From DASXHZ01 sp036488085 (GTDB lineage Bacteria > Acidobacteriota > Thermoanaerobaculia > Gp7-AA8), in NCBI GenBank assembly GCA_036488085.1, contig DASXHZ010000060.1, positions 1 to 64,000 of the forward strand: a DNA stretch of 64,000 nt, in the 5' to 3' direction. The position numbers were made by a program, and so were the translations under genes. Position 1 is the stretch's first letter; each line of letters starts with the position of its first letter. Shown here piece by piece: positions 34,952 to 42,800 of this stretch. A model generated the notes under the pieces. That model worked only from the letters and a program-made list of their open reading frames with translations. It had not been told where the DNA came from and ran no database searches.

Positions 34952-34976
34952 TCCCAGCAGGAAGGCCACAATCGCC

Positions 34977-36503
34977 ATGAACACTCAGTTCAAACTCGGC
35001 GCCAAGGTCCGCTCGCTCCGTAGGAAAGAAGGTCTCACCCAGACCGACCTCGCGGCGACGCTGGAGATCTCCCCGAGCTACCTCAATCTCATCGAGCACA
35101 ACCAGCGTCCTCTCCCGGCGCACCTGCTGGTGAAAGTCGCCCAGACGTTCAAGGTCGATCTTGTCTCGTTTGCGGACGACAACGCGTCGCGTCTCGCCGG
35201 CGACCTCCAGGAGATGTTCGGCGATCCGCTATTCGAGGAGCACTCCATCACCACCGGCGACCTCCGCGAGCTCGCCGAGAACGCGGGCGCCGCGCGAGCG
35301 GTCCTCGCGCTCTACCACGCCTATCGCAGCTCCGCCGACCAGACCCGCGCCCTCGCCGCGAAGCTCTTCGACGGCCGCGACTTCCTCGGCGTGAACCCTG
35401 CCCACCTCCCGTCCGAGGAGGTGAGCGACGTCATCCAGCACCACATCAACTACTTCCCCGACCTCGAGACGGCGGCCGAGGAGCTGACGCGAACCGCGCG
35501 GTTCGACCGGCGCGACCTCTACCAGTCGATGACCGGCTACCTCCGCGCCAGGCACGGTATCGAGATCGAGCTGACGCCGGTGAGCCGCGACCGCGCTGCC
35601 GTGCGCCGGTATGACAAAGACCGCAGAGTGCTCGCGCTCTCCGAGGTGCTGCCGCCGTGGAGCCGCCAGTTCCAGGTCGCGCACCAGCTCGGATTCATCG
35701 AGGCGGCGCGCGTCATCGAAACGATCATCGAGCGTTCATCGAACCTGCTGACGACCGGTGAGTCGGTGAAGCTCTGCCGCATCGCGCTCGCAAACTACTT
35801 CGCAGCGGCGCTACTGATGCCGTACGACGAGTTCCTCCGTACCGCGGAAGACGTCCGGTACGACATCGAGCTCCTGCAGCATCACTACACCGCGAGCTGG
35901 GAGCAGGTATGCCATCGCCTCACCACGCTCCGCAAGCCCGGCGCGTCCGGCGTCTCGTTTCATTTCGTCCGCGTCGACATCGCGGGGAACATCTCGAAGC
36001 GATTCAGCGGCACCGGCATCCGCTTCGCGCGCTTCTCCGGCTCGTGTCCGCGATGGGATGTCCACGCCGCGTTCCTGACGCCGAGCCGCATCCGCACGCA
36101 ACTCTCGAAGATGCCCGACGGCACCGCGTACTTTTGCGTCGCGCGCACGATCCGGAAGAGCTTCGGCTTCGCGGCGGGCGACGCGCTCATGGCGGTGGGC
36201 ATCGGCTGCCCCGTGCCCGACGCGCGGAAGATCGTCTACGCCGACGGCTACGACCTCGACAACCTGGAAGCAGCCGTACCAATCGGAACGACGTGCCGCC
36301 TCTGCGAGCGTCTCGACTGCGAGCAGCGCGCGTTTCCGCCCTTGCAGCAGGGACTCGTCGTCGACGAGAACGTGCGCGGGCGGTCGTTCTACGTGCCGGC
36401 CGATCCGGCTAAGTTCGAAACCGATACTGCAACGCCCGACGGATCTCGTCGAGCTCCTGCGACTCGCCGGCGCCGAGAGGCTTCGAAACCTCGATCGGTT
36501 TGA
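34977..36503 (+). CDS. ramB: RamB-like XRE/IrrE-type regulator of acetate metabolism
   Basis: A 508-residue regulator. The N-terminal XRE helix-turn-helix is RKEGLTQTDLAATLEISPSY (about 15-34). A degenerate IrrE/ImmA-like domain follows, in which the family HExxH reads HQLGF (about 239-243), so zinc binding is doubtful. The C-terminal short-chain acyl-CoA-regulator domain (DUF2083) closes with CRLCERLDCEQRAFP. RamB represses aceA/aceB in corynebacteria, and its position divergent from aceBA supports the same role here. The last roughly 30 residues are basic and overlap the antisense gene at 36409. Confidence 0.87.
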   Translation: MNTQFKLGAKVRSLRRKEGLTQTDLAATLEISPSYLNLIEHNQRPLPAHLLVKVAQTFKVDLVSFADDNASRLAGDLQEMFGDPLFEEHSITTGDLRELAENAGAARAVLALYHAYRSSADQTRALAAKLFDGRDFLGVNPAHLPSEEVSDVIQHHINYFPDLETAAEELTRTARFDRRDLYQSMTGYLRARHGIEIELTPVSRDRAAVRRYDKDRRVLALSEVLPPWSRQFQVAHQLGFIEAARVIETIIERSSNLLTTGESVKLCRIALANYFAAALLMPYDEFLRTAEDVRYDIELLQHHYTASWEQVCHRLTTLRKPGASGVSFHFVRVDIAGNISKRFSGTGIRFARFSGSCPRWDVHAAFLTPSRIRTQLSKMPDGTAYFCVARTIRKSFGFAAGDALMAVGIGCPVPDARKIVYADGYDLDNLEAAVPIGTTCRLCERLDCEQRAFPPLQQGLVVDENVRGRSFYVPADPAKFETDTATPDGSRRAPATRRRREASKPRSV

Positions 36504-36642
36504 CCCCCTCCGCGGCGAACGCGATCACGCAATAGTCCGCGCCCGGCGGCTCGACCACGTCCGCGATCTCGGAAGGATCGCGTCCGATCTCCGTCATCGC
36601 CTCCCGCGCCATCCGCCGCACCCGGTCCTCGAAGTCCGTCAT
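36409..36642 (-). CDS. Small 77-aa protein, unknown
   Basis: ATG at 36642 gives 77 residues (DFEDRVRRMAREAMTEIGRD start, YCVIAFAAEGVKPIEV middle), with an ordinary mixed composition and no membrane segment. It overlaps the 3' end of the RamB-like gene by 95 bases in antisense. No homologue is recognised. A terminator hairpin sits just upstream of its start at 36662, so it has its own short transcript or none. Confidence 0.55.
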   Translation of the reverse strand: MTDFEDRVRRMAREAMTEIGRDPSEIADVVEPPGADYCVIAFAAEGVKPIEVSKPLGAGESQELDEIRRALQYRFRT

Positions 36643-36661
36643 GGGAGCCTGCACAAACAAG

Positions 36662-36683
36662 AAGCCCGCCAAACGGCGGGCTT
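36662..36683. terminator. Bidirectional stem-loop terminator
   Basis: Arms AAGCCCGCC and GGCGGGCTT pair over AAAC. It lies between the bacilliredoxin gene stop (36762, minus strand) and the 77-aa gene, so it most likely ends the bacilliredoxin transcript. Confidence 0.65.
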
Positions 36684-36690
36684 CCTTGGT

Positions 36691-36750
36691 GTGGCGCAGG
36701 CTTTCTAGCCTGCGCCGGGCGGGCGGACGCGGGCTGGAAGCCCGCGCCAC
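36691..36750. repeat. Paired-hairpin intergenic element
   Basis: Outer arms GTGGCGC (36691-36697) and GCGCCAC (36744-36750) enclose two inner hairpins. These are GGCGCAGGCT-TTCT-AGCCTGCGCC (36693-36716) and GCGGGCT-GGA-AGCCCGC (36729-36745). The layout, a GGCT-nnn-AGCC core in each hairpin, matches elements at 10695 and 22517 and suggests a family of small mobile or structural repeats. Confidence 0.7.
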
Positions 36751-36761
36751 CCGAGGCCAAA

Positions 36762-37202
36762 CTAAGCGCTCGCCCCTACACTTTCCTTCGCGCAAAACTG
36801 GTCGAACGCCGCGGTCAGCTCGGCCGCGATGTCCCACGGCTGGCGTCCTTCGATCTGCCAGCGCTCCACCATCTTCACCACCTCGCCATCGCGCATGAGC
36901 GCGATCGACGGCGACGACGGCCGGTAGCCGGTGAAATACGAGCGAGCGCGCTGTGCCGCCTCGACGTCGTTGCCGGCGAAAACCGTGATCATCTTGTCGG
37001 GCAGCGTTCCGTGCTGCAGGGCGAGCGCGACGGCCGGACGAGCCATCCCAGCGGCGCAACCGCAAACCGAGTTGACGACGACGAGCACCGTCCCCTTCTT
37101 CTCGCCGAGGACAGCGTCGACGTCCGCGGCCGTGCGGGTCTCCTGGATACCGAGCTGCGTGAGCTCCGCGCGCATCGGCGCGACGATCATTTCATCGTAC
37201 AT
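36762..37202 (-). CDS. Bacilliredoxin (BrxA/BrxB family)
   Basis: A 146-residue YphP/YqiW-family thiol oxidoreductase. The CGC active motif (NSVCGCAAGMARP, about 45-57) and thioredoxin-like strands (GTVLVVVNS, KMITVFAGND) are characteristic. Bacilliredoxins remove bacillithiol from proteins; whether this organism makes bacillithiol cannot be judged here. The protein has the usual length for the family. It is transcribed alone, toward the hairpins at 36750. Confidence 0.9.
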   Translation of the reverse strand: MYDEMIVAPMRAELTQLGIQETRTAADVDAVLGEKKGTVLVVVNSVCGCAAGMARPAVALALQHGTLPDKMITVFAGNDVEAAQRARSYFTGYRPSSPSIALMRDGEVVKMVERWQIEGRQPWDIAAELTAAFDQFCAKESVGASA

Positions 37203-37384
37203 GTGTGCTTCGAGCCTCCGTTCGTTTGGGAACTGAAATCGTGGGTCCGGTCATTCCGCGTGTGTGGCGCCGGCTCTCAGCGGCCCTCGCGTGCTCGTCA
37301 CTCAGTGGGGCGTCGGCGGCCTCGCCGGCGTGGTGGCGAACCCGAGTGAAATATGAAGCGGTGCCGGAAAGTTGTGCAGGGTCC

Positions 37385-37413
37385 TTGACGCGGGAGCGAG
37401 CCGATGCGATCAT
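37385..37413 (+). promoter_or_regulatory. Candidate tRNA promoter
   Basis: TTGACG (37385-37390), a 17-bp spacer and GATCAT (37408-37413) form a sigma70-like promoter whose start would lie about 20 bases upstream of the tRNA. The 240 bp between the bacilliredoxin gene and the tRNA contain no convincing coding frame. Confidence 0.45.
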
Positions 37414-37441
37414 CGCGCCCCTCTCAGCGTTCCCACCATGT

Positions 37442-37519
<78 letters not shown>

Positions 37520-37532
37520 ATGCAACTTACAC

Positions 37533-37558
37533 AACGGCCAGCGCTTACGCTGGCCGTT
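37533..37558 (+). terminator. Stem-loop terminator after tRNA
   Basis: A perfect 11-bp stem, AACGGCCAGCG/CGCTGGCCGTT, with a CTTA loop starts 15 bases after the tRNA and is followed by GGTGTTTG. Confidence 0.75.
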
Positions 37559-37735
37559 GGTGTTTGAGGCGCAGCGCAAAACCCGTCGGAATTAAGGTTT
37601 TTTTAAGGTCGAACCGTTTGTTGCCCACGGCGGACGCAGGATCGTCTGCGACCACGTCGCCGGCGCCCTCGCATCAACGCCGATCAACACGGTGTTCGAC
37701 TGCCCAATTGTCGGTGCGGTCGCGCCTGCGGCATC

Positions 37736-38545
37736 ATGACTGTCATGAGCGACCACTCAAGTATCGAATGGACCGACGCGACGTGGAACCCGGTGCGCGG
37801 CTGCACGAAGATCAGTGACGGCTGCAGAAGGTGCTACGCCGAAACGTTCGCGGAGCGGTTTCGCGGCGTGCCTGGACATCCGTACGAATTCGGTTTCGAT
37901 CTCCGGCTCGTTCCCGAGAAGCTCGCCGAGCCGCTCCGGTGGCCCTCACCGAAGATGGTGTTCGTCAACTCGATGAGTGATCTGTTTCATCAAGCCGTTC
38001 CCGATGACTACATCGTCGAGGTCGCGAAGGTGATGCAGTTCTGCCACTGGCACACGTTTCAGGTGTTGACGAAGAGGGCCGATCGCCTCGCGGAGATGTT
38101 GAAGTCGAAGCTCGCCTTCGCAGCGACGCTGCCGAACATTTGGTGGGGCGTGAGCGTCGAGAACCGTAAGAGCGGCCTGCCGCGCGTCGAACATCTCCGC
38201 ACAGCACCCGCCGCCGTCCGCTTCCTTTCCGTTGAACCGCTCCTTGAAGACTTGGGCACGTTCGATCTCAACGGCATTTCCTGGGTCATCGTCGGCGGCG
38301 AAAGCGGGCCGGGTGCTCGCCCTCTGCAGCGTGCATGGGTGACGTCCGTTCGTGATCTCTGCACGCACGCGCGCGTGCCCTTCTTCTTCAAACAATGGGG
38401 CGGCGTGCGGAAGAAGGCCGCCGGCCGCGAGCTCGATGGCCGGACTTACGACGAGTTCCCACCGGCGGTTACCGCCAGCATCCTGCCGCGCGCCGAGCGC
38501 CTCGGCGCGATCAGCACCTTCCGAACCTCGTTCGATCTTCAGTGA
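37736..38545 (+). CDS. DUF5131 (phage Gp37/Gp68) three-Cys protein
   Basis: About 269 residues. The family start SIEWTDATWNP is followed by GCTKISDGCRRCYAE, the three-cysteine motif thought to bind a radical-SAM-like iron-sulphur cluster. WWGVSVENRKS, VRFLSVEPLLEDLG and WVIVGGESGPGARP are the remaining hallmark blocks. ATG 37736 and ATG 37745 are both possible. It is paired with a TcmP gene seven bases downstream, as is common on phages and islands. The biochemical activity is not established. Confidence 0.9.
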   Translation: MTVMSDHSSIEWTDATWNPVRGCTKISDGCRRCYAETFAERFRGVPGHPYEFGFDLRLVPEKLAEPLRWPSPKMVFVNSMSDLFHQAVPDDYIVEVAKVMQFCHWHTFQVLTKRADRLAEMLKSKLAFAATLPNIWWGVSVENRKSGLPRVEHLRTAPAAVRFLSVEPLLEDLGTFDLNGISWVIVGGESGPGARPLQRAWVTSVRDLCTHARVPFFFKQWGGVRKKAAGRELDGRTYDEFPPAVTASILPRAERLGAISTFRTSFDLQ

Positions 38546-38552
38546 GGCGAAC

Positions 38553-39740
38553 GTGGCCGACAAGAGCGCGTACGAGGGGCGCGAGCAGACGCTCGTCAAG
38601 CACATCATCCTGCGGCAGTACGTTAGCGCGTGGGCACACAAGGTCGGGACCTTCTGCGACACCCTCACGTACGTCGACGGCTTCTCCGGGCCATGGAACG
38701 CAGTCTCGGACGACCTGAGCGACGCATCGTTCTCCATCGCGCTGGAAGAGCTTCGGAAAGCACGCGATACGCACGCCGCGGCTGGTCGCAAGATCCATCT
38801 CCGGTGCCTCTTTGTCGAGAAAGACGCCGAGGCGTACGCGAAACTGAAAGCGTTCTGCGACGCAGTACCCGACGCGGTGGTCGAACCGATTCACGGCGAA
38901 TTTGAGGCTCACATCGCCGATGTCATCGCGTTCATCAAGGGAGGCGGCACGCGAAACTTTCCCTTCGTGTTCATCGACCCGACGGGCTGGACCGGCTTCG
39001 CGATGGAGACGATTGCGCCGTTGCTCCAGCTCAACCCTATCGAGACGCTGATCAACTTCATGACGAGCCACATCCGCCGGTTCATCGAGTCACCGCAGGA
39101 AGAGACGCAGGAAAGCTTCACGCGGATGTTTGGGTCGGCCGGATTCCTGAACCGCGTGCAGGGCAAGACGCAGCAGGACAAAGAGGACTCACTCATCGGC
39201 GAGTACTTTCAGAACTTGAAAGCGCGCGGCAAGTTCCCGCACGTCGCAGCTGCAATCGTTCTTGACCCCGAGATCAGCCGGACGGCCTTTCATCTCATCT
39301 ACGCCACTCGCAATATCGTCGGCCTCCAGGTGTTCAAAGGCGTCGAGAAGTCGGCGATGAAAGCGATGCTTGAGGCACAAGAGGCGGCTGCCATTCGAAG
39401 GCGGCGCACAGACAAGACGCAGGGAGATTTATTCGGTCCGATCGATGTGATCGTTCCGAAGCACTACAAGATGCTGCGCGACCGCTACACCACGGCGGCG
39501 CAGTCGCTTGTCGCGTCGCTTCTGTCCAAACGCGGCACGCTTGTCTACGACGATGCATGGCGCGCAGCCCTTACGTACCCGCTGGTGTGGGAAGGCGACT
39601 TGAAGGACTGGATCACCGCTTGGAGAACCGAGGGTCGGATTACCGTGACAGGTCTCGGGCCGCGCGAACGCGTGCCGAAGCTCCGCCAGAACCATCAGCT
39701 GCACTTCGTAGCCGCAGTGAAGGGGAAAGTCCCCGGTTAG
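38553..39740 (+). CDS. tcmP: Three-Cys-motif partner protein TcmP
   Basis: A 395-residue TcmP. The GTG at 38553, seven bases after the DUF5131 stop and behind GAGG, gives the family N-terminus (EGREQTLVKHIILRQYVSAW). TYVDGFSGPW, FPFVFIDPTGWTGF and NFMTSHIRRF are conserved TcmP blocks; DP-x-G resembles a methyltransferase-like or nuclease-like fold. It always accompanies three-Cys proteins, so the pair probably forms one nucleic-acid-modifying or defence unit. It converges with a four-base overlap on the gene at 39737. Confidence 0.87.
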   Translation: MADKSAYEGREQTLVKHIILRQYVSAWAHKVGTFCDTLTYVDGFSGPWNAVSDDLSDASFSIALEELRKARDTHAAAGRKIHLRCLFVEKDAEAYAKLKAFCDAVPDAVVEPIHGEFEAHIADVIAFIKGGGTRNFPFVFIDPTGWTGFAMETIAPLLQLNPIETLINFMTSHIRRFIESPQEETQESFTRMFGSAGFLNRVQGKTQQDKEDSLIGEYFQNLKARGKFPHVAAAIVLDPEISRTAFHLIYATRNIVGLQVFKGVEKSAMKAMLEAQEAAAIRRRRTDKTQGDLFGPIDVIVPKHYKMLRDRYTTAAQSLVASLLSKRGTLVYDDAWRAALTYPLVWEGDLKDWITAWRTEGRITVTGLGPRERVPKLRQNHQLHFVAAVKGKVPG

Positions 39741-40696
39741 TTCGTCGTAAAGGCGAGGCGTCGGACGACGAACTTTGACGCCGGTTCGTTGGGGTCGACA
39801 CTGACGACGATGTGGCGCAGGCCGCCGCTGGACTCGGTTATCCATCGAAGGAGGCGCGCTGCCTTCGGTGGAAGCGCGGCGGGAACGGGGAGGACGAGGT
39901 TCGGCGACAGTGTCGCGCCAAGGTGCCGATACGATGCGGAAACCTCGGCCAGACAACCCGCTGCGAGGTCCGGGATTGCCACCAGATCCTCCAGTTCGCG
40001 GCTCCCGTCATCCGATTTCGTCGTGGCGAACCGGAAATGCCCAAGGTCATGATCGAGATAGTGGGCCGATACGCGACCGACCACATCACAGACGTCCCAC
40101 ATCCGCGCATCGTTCGGCGCGATATCGTCTTCGTCGGAAGTCCATAGGATGTCCTGCCTCTCTCGCGTAAGCCCCGAGAGAAGGATGCTGAGCAAGTGCG
40201 TCGTGGTCAGGAGCCGCTCGAACGCCTTGCTCTTCCAGTGCTGGAATTCGTCAGGAGCATCGTCACCAGCGAACAGCTTCTGACGCTTGTCGATCAGTAT
40301 CACGACGACAAAGCCGACGAGGTGCTGAGTCACGCGGAGAAATCCGTCGAGCGCCTCCCCTCGCCGCCGATCGCCGAGACGCACGTACGACATGCGACGT
40401 TGGTCGCGCAGCAATGTTCCGCGGAGCGGCTTCCATGCTTCCCGCCAGAGGTGAACAGATTGGGGTTCGACGACCAGGTATGCGTGCGCGCGGTGGCTTG
40501 CGCGCTGATGGTCGCCACCGGTATCGGAAAAGAAGAGGGCGTTATCTGCGCGTCGAATCGCTCCGGCAACGGACGGGTGCTCGGCGACGCCAGCCCCGAT
40601 GACGTCGCTGATCGATGCCGCTACACCAAGATCTCTGCGCGTCAGCGGTCGCCACGATGGCTCGTCACGCATGCAGCTGCGATCCACCGCCGTCAT
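39737..40696 (-). CDS. DUF3800-like protein, unknown
   Basis: A 319-residue protein. NALFFSDTGGDH (about 52-63) and FVVVILIDKRQKL (about 145-157) resemble the acidic strands of DUF3800/RNase-H-like proteins of mobile elements, but the match is weak. There is no TM helix. It starts eight bases after the one-TM protein gene (stop at 40705) on the same strand, forming a two-gene operon divergent from the AAA+/VWA operon. It could be a nuclease-fold effector or an element-borne accessory. Confidence 0.7.
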   Translation of the reverse strand: MTAVDRSCMRDEPSWRPLTRRDLGVAASISDVIGAGVAEHPSVAGAIRRADNALFFSDTGGDHQRASHRAHAYLVVEPQSVHLWREAWKPLRGTLLRDQRRMSYVRLGDRRRGEALDGFLRVTQHLVGFVVVILIDKRQKLFAGDDAPDEFQHWKSKAFERLLTTTHLLSILLSGLTRERQDILWTSDEDDIAPNDARMWDVCDVVGRVSAHYLDHDLGHFRFATTKSDDGSRELEDLVAIPDLAAGCLAEVSASYRHLGATLSPNLVLPVPAALPPKAARLLRWITESSGGLRHIVVSVDPNEPASKFVVRRLAFTTN

Positions 40697-40704
40697 GTCC
40701 CGGA

Positions 40705-42078
40705 TCAGTTCCTCGCCGGAACGTCGAAGACGAGCCCGCGAAGCGCGTGCTGGTCTTTCGGCGGTCGCGGAGGCGGCACGAGCGTATCGACATCGAAGAC
40801 CTCGATGCGATCATCCACGCGGCGGAGTCCGATGTAGTCGGCTTGCACATCCTCGTCGCGAACGGACCGTGCAGGATCTTGCACGTCCCGCGCGTCGGCC
40901 AAGAGCGCCAGCACGACGATTCCTTGGTCGTCAATTTCATCAACCGGGATATCCCAAGAGGTGCCGGAATACACATCTTCCGATGGCCGATGAATGAGCA
41001 TCGGCGGCACCACCCCGAACCGCATCCATACCGTCGTGACCGCCTTTCCCCTCAACCGCGCGGTTAATGGCCGTGATGTGAGGTGTACAACATCGTCAGC
41101 TTGGCGGACGACAATCGTCCCTCGGACCTGCGCGAGACGTGTAAAGTCGCGCAACTGCAACAGAACGCGCTTCACGAAGTAGTGCCGCACTTCTCTGATC
41201 ACCGTGCGGACTCCGCGTCGCACGGTTGGAATCGCATACAAAGCGCTGCTGACGAAGAAGACGGCCAGTAGCACGGCGATGATGCGGTGTTCGCGCGCGG
41301 CGCGGTAGAGCGAACGAGCGAGTTTCCGAAGGCTCGACGCAATCTCGCGATGCCCGCGCCGCTCGAGCGTCCGGGCTTCTGCGTGCAGGCGGTCGGCGCT
41401 GCTCGCATCTTCCACGGCTCGGGCGCGTGCCGTCGCGTCGGCCGCCTCCACGGCCACGCCGGTTGGGGTGGGGAGCCGGCCCTCGGGCTGCCTGATCCTG
41501 TACGTCGCCCCACTCTCCTGCAACAGGTTGACGATCACTTTCGTGGTCATCGCGTGCGACATGTTGCGTGGAGCAACAATTTGAACTTCCGCGCGCTCTC
41601 GCTGGCTGCTCGTGATCGGCAACCAGCCGTTCACGGGCTCGATGGCTTTCGCGTTCTGCGATCCGGTCTGTCCCTTCCGCCACAAGCTGATCGACTTAAC
41701 GAAGTTCGATTCCGACAGACTCTTTCCGGAGCGCAGCTCGGCGTATCTATTCGCCTCTTCCCAGTTGATGACGGTTTCCCTGCTTCCCATGCGTGCGGCA
41801 TCGCACAAGCGGTCGCCGATCAATTCGAAGAATGCATGACGTGCGGACGCAAGCGGCGTTCGCGTTGCAATCGTCTCGTCGACGAGCACCGACGTGGTGT
41901 TCGGGACGTACGGGATTAGCCACTGCTCGCCGAGCGCGGTCCACACGCGCTGCACCATCGAAGCGGCGCGTTCCGCCGAAATCTCCGTCACCTGACGTGA
42001 TTTCCCCGCGTCAGCGCCCGCGAGCGGCGATTCGTCCTGCGTCACCTGACGCGCATCTTTGCGCGATTTTCCGGCCAT
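40705..42078 (-). CDS. Single-TM protein of unknown function
   Basis: A 457-residue protein. The N-terminal soluble part (1-255) carries an ISAERAASMVQRVWTALGEQW helix-rich section (shortened). A basic helix (about 230-262, ERRGHREIASSLRKLARSLY) leads into one TM segment at about 265-283 (IIAVLLAVFFVSSALYAI). The C-terminal part (about 310-457) is beta-rich. No family is recognised. It is the first gene of the two-gene operon that is divergent, across 59 bases, from the five-gene AAA+ operon, and is a candidate membrane effector or anchor for that module. Confidence 0.72.
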   Translation of the reverse strand: MAGKSRKDARQVTQDESPLAGADAGKSRQVTEISAERAASMVQRVWTALGEQWLIPYVPNTTSVLVDETIATRTPLASARHAFFELIGDRLCDAARMGSRETVINWEEANRYAELRSGKSLSESNFVKSISLWRKGQTGSQNAKAIEPVNGWLPITSSQRERAEVQIVAPRNMSHAMTTKVIVNLLQESGATYRIRQPEGRLPTPTGVAVEAADATARARAVEDASSADRLHAEARTLERRGHREIASSLRKLARSLYRAAREHRIIAVLLAVFFVSSALYAIPTVRRGVRTVIREVRHYFVKRVLLQLRDFTRLAQVRGTIVVRQADDVVHLTSRPLTARLRGKAVTTVWMRFGVVPPMLIHRPSEDVYSGTSWDIPVDEIDDQGIVVLALLADARDVQDPARSVRDEDVQADYIGLRRVDDRIEVFDVDTLVPPPRPPKDQHALRGLVFDVPARN

Positions 42079-42137
42079 TTTGGATCTCTAAGACGGGTCC
42101 TGCACCTCGCGAGACCGCCGGGTGTTAGGAGGAAAAC

Positions 42138-42323
42138 GTGGTCATCCCGAAGGCCGAAAACACGAGCATCAATGATACGCACAGTCTCGCAGCACCTGCA
42201 GTTCAAATCATCATCAGGCAGCGGTTTACCGTCTCGGACGACACGATCGCGGACTTCTCGATCGCTGTCGACAAGCATGTCCTGGCCGTCCGCCCGGCTG
42301 CATCGACGGAAGAGGAGGCATAG
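42138..42323 (+). CDS. Small 61-aa protein, first gene of AAA+/VWA operon
   Basis: GTG at 42138 behind AGGAGGAAAAC, an excellent ribosome site. The 61-residue product (PKAENTSINDTHSLAAPAVQ, then RQRFTVSDDTIADFSIAVDK) has no TM or known motif. Its stop directly abuts the GTG of the next gene (42324), the start of a chain of coupled genes to 46035. Its position and strong start suggest a regulatory or antitoxin-like role, but that is inference. Confidence 0.65.
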   Translation: MVIPKAENTSINDTHSLAAPAVQIIIRQRFTVSDDTIADFSIAVDKHVLAVRPAASTEEEA

Positions 42324-42800
42324 GTGAGCGCCTTCCTCGCACACGCTGAACCGCCCGCCGCCCACTGCCCCATCTGCAGATTCCCGGAGCATCGTCGGTT
42401 CTACAACTACAAGACACTTGGTGAGCTCCTCGACAGCACGCCGTACGGGACGATTAAAACGTGGGCATCACTGACGAACGCTTGGATCGAGCGCGCCCAC
42501 CCGAACGCTGAAATCGCCTGGAAGCAGTTGATGCGCGCAGTCAATACGTTGCCAACCGGTGCTCCGATGATCCTGCGGGTTACCTCCGGGCAGCAGAAGG
42601 CGCGCGCGTTTCGTCCGCTGCCGCCGCCAATCGCTCCGCAACGGTACAGCGGCTGCGTGTGCGCGGCATGGGTTTACCGCGAAGTGTTGATCGGACCCGA
42701 GTTCTTTCGCATGGACCTCGAAGCCGCAACCAACAGCAGAAAAGAACGCGCGGCTGCACTGCGCGGTCCGGACAACGATGGGGGGCGCCGCAATGGCTAG
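42324..42800 (+). CDS. Zinc-finger-like small protein, unknown
   Basis: A 158-residue protein starting at GTG 42324, immediately after the previous stop. The N-terminal HCPICRFPEHRRF (about 14-26) offers two Cys and two His as a possible zinc site. The next part, TLGELLDSTPYGTIKTWASL, resembles a helix-turn-helix-like segment. The rest is unrecognised. It overlaps the RuvB-like gene by eight bases. It may be the DNA- or substrate-recognising member of the module, but no homologue is known to me. Confidence 0.65.
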   Translation: MSAFLAHAEPPAAHCPICRFPEHRRFYNYKTLGELLDSTPYGTIKTWASLTNAWIERAHPNAEIAWKQLMRAVNTLPTGAPMILRVTSGQQKARAFRPLPPPIAPQRYSGCVCAAWVYREVLIGPEFFRMDLEAATNSRKERAAALRGPDNDGGRRNG

